DNA of 64,000 bases from Aspidapion aeneum (lineage: Eukaryota > Arthropoda > Insecta > Coleoptera > Brentidae), in NCBI GenBank assembly GCA_963576565.1, contig OY755044.1, positions 46,113,235 to 46,177,234 on the forward strand, written 5' to 3'. This document shows, piece after piece, positions 61,447 to 64,000 of this stretch. A model generated the notes under the pieces. That model ran no database searches and was not told the DNA's origin. It saw nothing but the letters and a program-made list of their open reading frames with translations. The first letter of the stretch is position 1. Each line of letters starts with the position of its first letter. The position numbers and the translations under genes were made by a program.

Positions 61447-64000
61447 TGTTTTGTTTTTAGATATAGGGTGTCAAAATAAAATATATTTTTTTAATAACTT
61501 TCTTAAAAATGACAACAGACAATTGACATTTTTTGGAATTCAGCATTACAATAAAAATAATAATTATTTTTAAAAAATTAATTCTCAAATCTGTTTTTTT
61601 TTTTCATAACATAACAAATATGTTATAAAATATATTGCTAATATTACTATTCTTCATATTATTTAAGGTGCCTTGAGATATTAATGCAGGCGCCAAAGGT
61701 AGTTGATTATGGTAAATATGAGGACCAAAGTTTGACCATGGATTCTAGCTGAGAATAGGTCACAGGTTAACGGTCTTGATGTTACCAAGCCAGTTTTTGG
61801 GCAAATTTTTTTATCCTCCCCAAGTTACCGCTCTAGAGCCACAATGACACAGAAATGCATCAAAAAGTGTAAAATCTAACATAAATTATATTAGATTTTT
61901 AAATTTTAGCTGCAAAAACCCCCAAAAAACCCCTAGACCCCCCAAAACCTAAAATGTTTAGGGTTTTCCAAATTTTCTCAAAAAATAAACCCTCCTGGTT
62001 TCATGGACTTCCATAAAGTAGTAAAGTAGTTACGAAATTTAAAAAAACGTCGAAATTGCCACTCTCAATCACTCACTCTCTCACTCACGTAGAGATCATC
62101 AAAATTCTACTGTACTTCCAGGCATGCTACAAAGCTGAATTTTGGCAGACTGGTAGAAATTATGACCAAACCCTTTGAACAAAAAAAACGCAAAATTCTG
62201 ATTTATTCCCTTCCCGATACATGTAAAGTTATGTAAATGTAGAATTGCCCATTTCAATAAGCGCTAGTGCTGGGCTTTGGCAGACTGATAGGAAATACGA
62301 TAAAACTATAGGCAAAAATTTATAAACCCCAAAATTTTAAATAATTTCCCTCCCCTATAAATGTAAAATTATGTAAAAGTAACATTGCCCACTTCCAGAA
62401 ACGCTAGAGAGCTGAGCTTTGGAAGGCTGATAGGAATTATGATAAAATTGTAGGAACAAATTTAAAAACAGCAAAACTGGCCTTTCCCATAAATGTAAAG
62501 TTATGTAAACGTATCATTGTCTACTTCCAGGAATGCTAAAAAGCTGAGATTTGAAAGGCTGATAGGCTATAATAAAACCTTGTGAAAAAATTAATCATAA
62601 CAAAATTATTTCATGTAAAAAAAGCCAAGTACGCAAAAATGGCATTCCGTAAAAAGAATTGAGATAAAAGTAAAGCCAAGTTCTCCAATACAAATTTTAA
62701 AATGAAAGGTTCTTACTAGTTTGGAAATGTTTGTTTTAAACTTTGCTATTGCAGCCAAACTTCAATTTAGCACTGTGCCTAAGAGTCATTTACAGCCGTA
62801 ATAGCCAACTTTAGAAAAACATTTCCAAACTAGTAAGAACCTTTCATTTTGAAATTTGTATTGGAGAACTTGGCTTTACTTTTATCTCAATTCTTTTTAC
62901 GGAATGCTATTTTCGCGTACTTCGCTTTTTTTGAAATATTTTTGTTATGATTTTACGTTTTGTTTAAAGGGATTGGATATTTAATTTTTAAAGTAGTAAA
63001 CTATGCGAAATATTGTTCAAAACTTTTGCAAAGTCTAAAATTTTGAGGTCTTTTGATTTTTTCTCATGGTTTTATCATAGTTCCTATCAGCCTTCCAAAG
63101 CTCAGCTCTCTAGCGTTTCTGAAAGTGGACAATCTTACTTTTACATAATTTTGCATGTATAGGGGAGGGAAGTAAATTAAAATTTTCGTGTTTTTAAATT
63201 GTTTTCTATAGTTTTATCATAGTTCCTATTTTCGTACTTTTAAAATAATTTTACATGTACAGGGGAGGGGAGTAAATTAGAATTTTGGGGTTTTTTCCAG
63301 GGGTTTGGTCATAATTTCTATCAGTCTGCCAAATTTCATCTTTGTAGCATGTCTGGAAGTACAGTAGAATTTTGATGATCTATACATGGGGGAGTGAGTC
63401 AGTGAGTGAGTGGCAATTTCGACGTTTTTTGAAATTTCGTAACTACTTTACTTCTTTAGTGAAGTTCATGAAACTTAAAATGGTTGTTAGCTCTATGAAG
63501 GGGTACAACTGTGCAAAGTTTGAGATTCGTAGCTCATTTCGAAGTACAGTTTTAGATAGGTCAAATATGGGCTGAAATGTTTCAAGAAAAGATGGTAAGG
63601 CAGCGCGAACTTGGCGAGGCACTGCCGTGCCCTCAGAAAAACCTCAAAAGTTTTAATAAGGCATTTAAAAAGTTTATTAGCTTACGACATAAAAAATCTT
63701 TTGATTGAGATAAAAGTGAAGCCAAGTTCTCTAATACAAATTTCAAACGAAAGATTCTTACTAGTTTGGAAATGCTTTTCTAAACTTGGCTTGAAAAAAA
63801 TGGGACATGGAATAGGTCCCTAATATCTATACGATGCTATAAGGATCAGACAATTCTATGCTATTATAAAAAATTAAAAAATGCACTTGATGAACACGTT
63901 TTATCAAAGGCGTTTAGGTATCCAAACCAAACCGAACAGAACCGATGATGTAAGGACCATACTTGAAAATTACCAAAGTGTATGTTAAATTTACACAATA
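61447..64000. repeat. Right arm of the large palindrome (runs off the window)
   Basis: Reverse complement of 58568-61120. Contains the mirror copies of unit U, the family B-like segment and the family A element, which here ends with GGCACTGCCGTGCCCTCAG near 63634. Identity to the left arm looks above 99 percent. Confidence 0.92.

Overview
The window reads as non-coding, repeat-dominated DNA from an arthropod, most likely an insect with a large AT-rich genome. The basis is two BEL/Pao LTR retrotransposons, pogo/Tigger-like and mariner-like remnants, fragments of a non-LTR (LINE) element, many short TA-flanked inverted-repeat elements and very long microsatellites. I could not support any host protein gene, tRNA, rRNA or CRISPR array. 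The species cannot be named from this sequence alone.

Layout. 1-7.3 kb: LINE C-terminal remnant, a GC-rich module, a complete 2.7 kb foldback element (called family A here), a 1.0 kb pogo/Tigger element with a decayed transposase tail, a second GC-rich module and a 317-bp inverted-repeat element. 7.4-14.1 kb: BEL/Pao element 1 (plus strand, 368-bp LTRs, ATTAA target duplication, gag-pol broken by two frameshifts and a stop). 14.1-18.8 kb: unassigned AT-rich DNA with a (CCGAA)n seed, a perfect 25-bp hairpin and a family A fragment. 18.8-19.7 kb: a (TTCGG)n array. 20-32.6 kb: inverted-repeat elements, (TA)n tracts, a family A half, a LINE reverse-transcriptase remnant and mariner-like transposase remnants. 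32.9-36.7 kb: a 3.9 kb foldback element (family B) with a CTATTT duplication, inserted in a transposase remnant and itself carrying a solo LTR and a smaller element (C) with a CAGA-repeat tail. 37.2-43.8 kb: a 6.56 kb apparently perfect (TCTG)n array joining a truncated element C to a truncated family A element. 45.2-52.7 kb: BEL/Pao element 2 (minus strand, 811-bp LTRs that look identical, ACCAA duplication, one open 1,766-residue gag-pol frame), lying in the terminal repeat of an older inverted-repeat element. 54.3-56.3 kb: a 454-bp satellite that flips orientation in mid-array. 56.9-64 kb: (CCGAA)n and (TA)n composites, then a near-perfect palindrome with arms of at least 2.55 kb that runs off the right edge.

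How the parts work together. Only BEL element 2 has an intact coding capacity: gag, aspartic protease, reverse transcriptase, RNase H and integrase in one polyprotein, no envelope. Everything else is defective, non-autonomous or simple sequence. The most unusual material is the network of foldback families A, B and C, which share modules, have hairpin or inverted ends, and at one place bracket the giant tetranucleotide array. Coordinates of the diverged repeats are approximate because they were set by eye, without alignment software.
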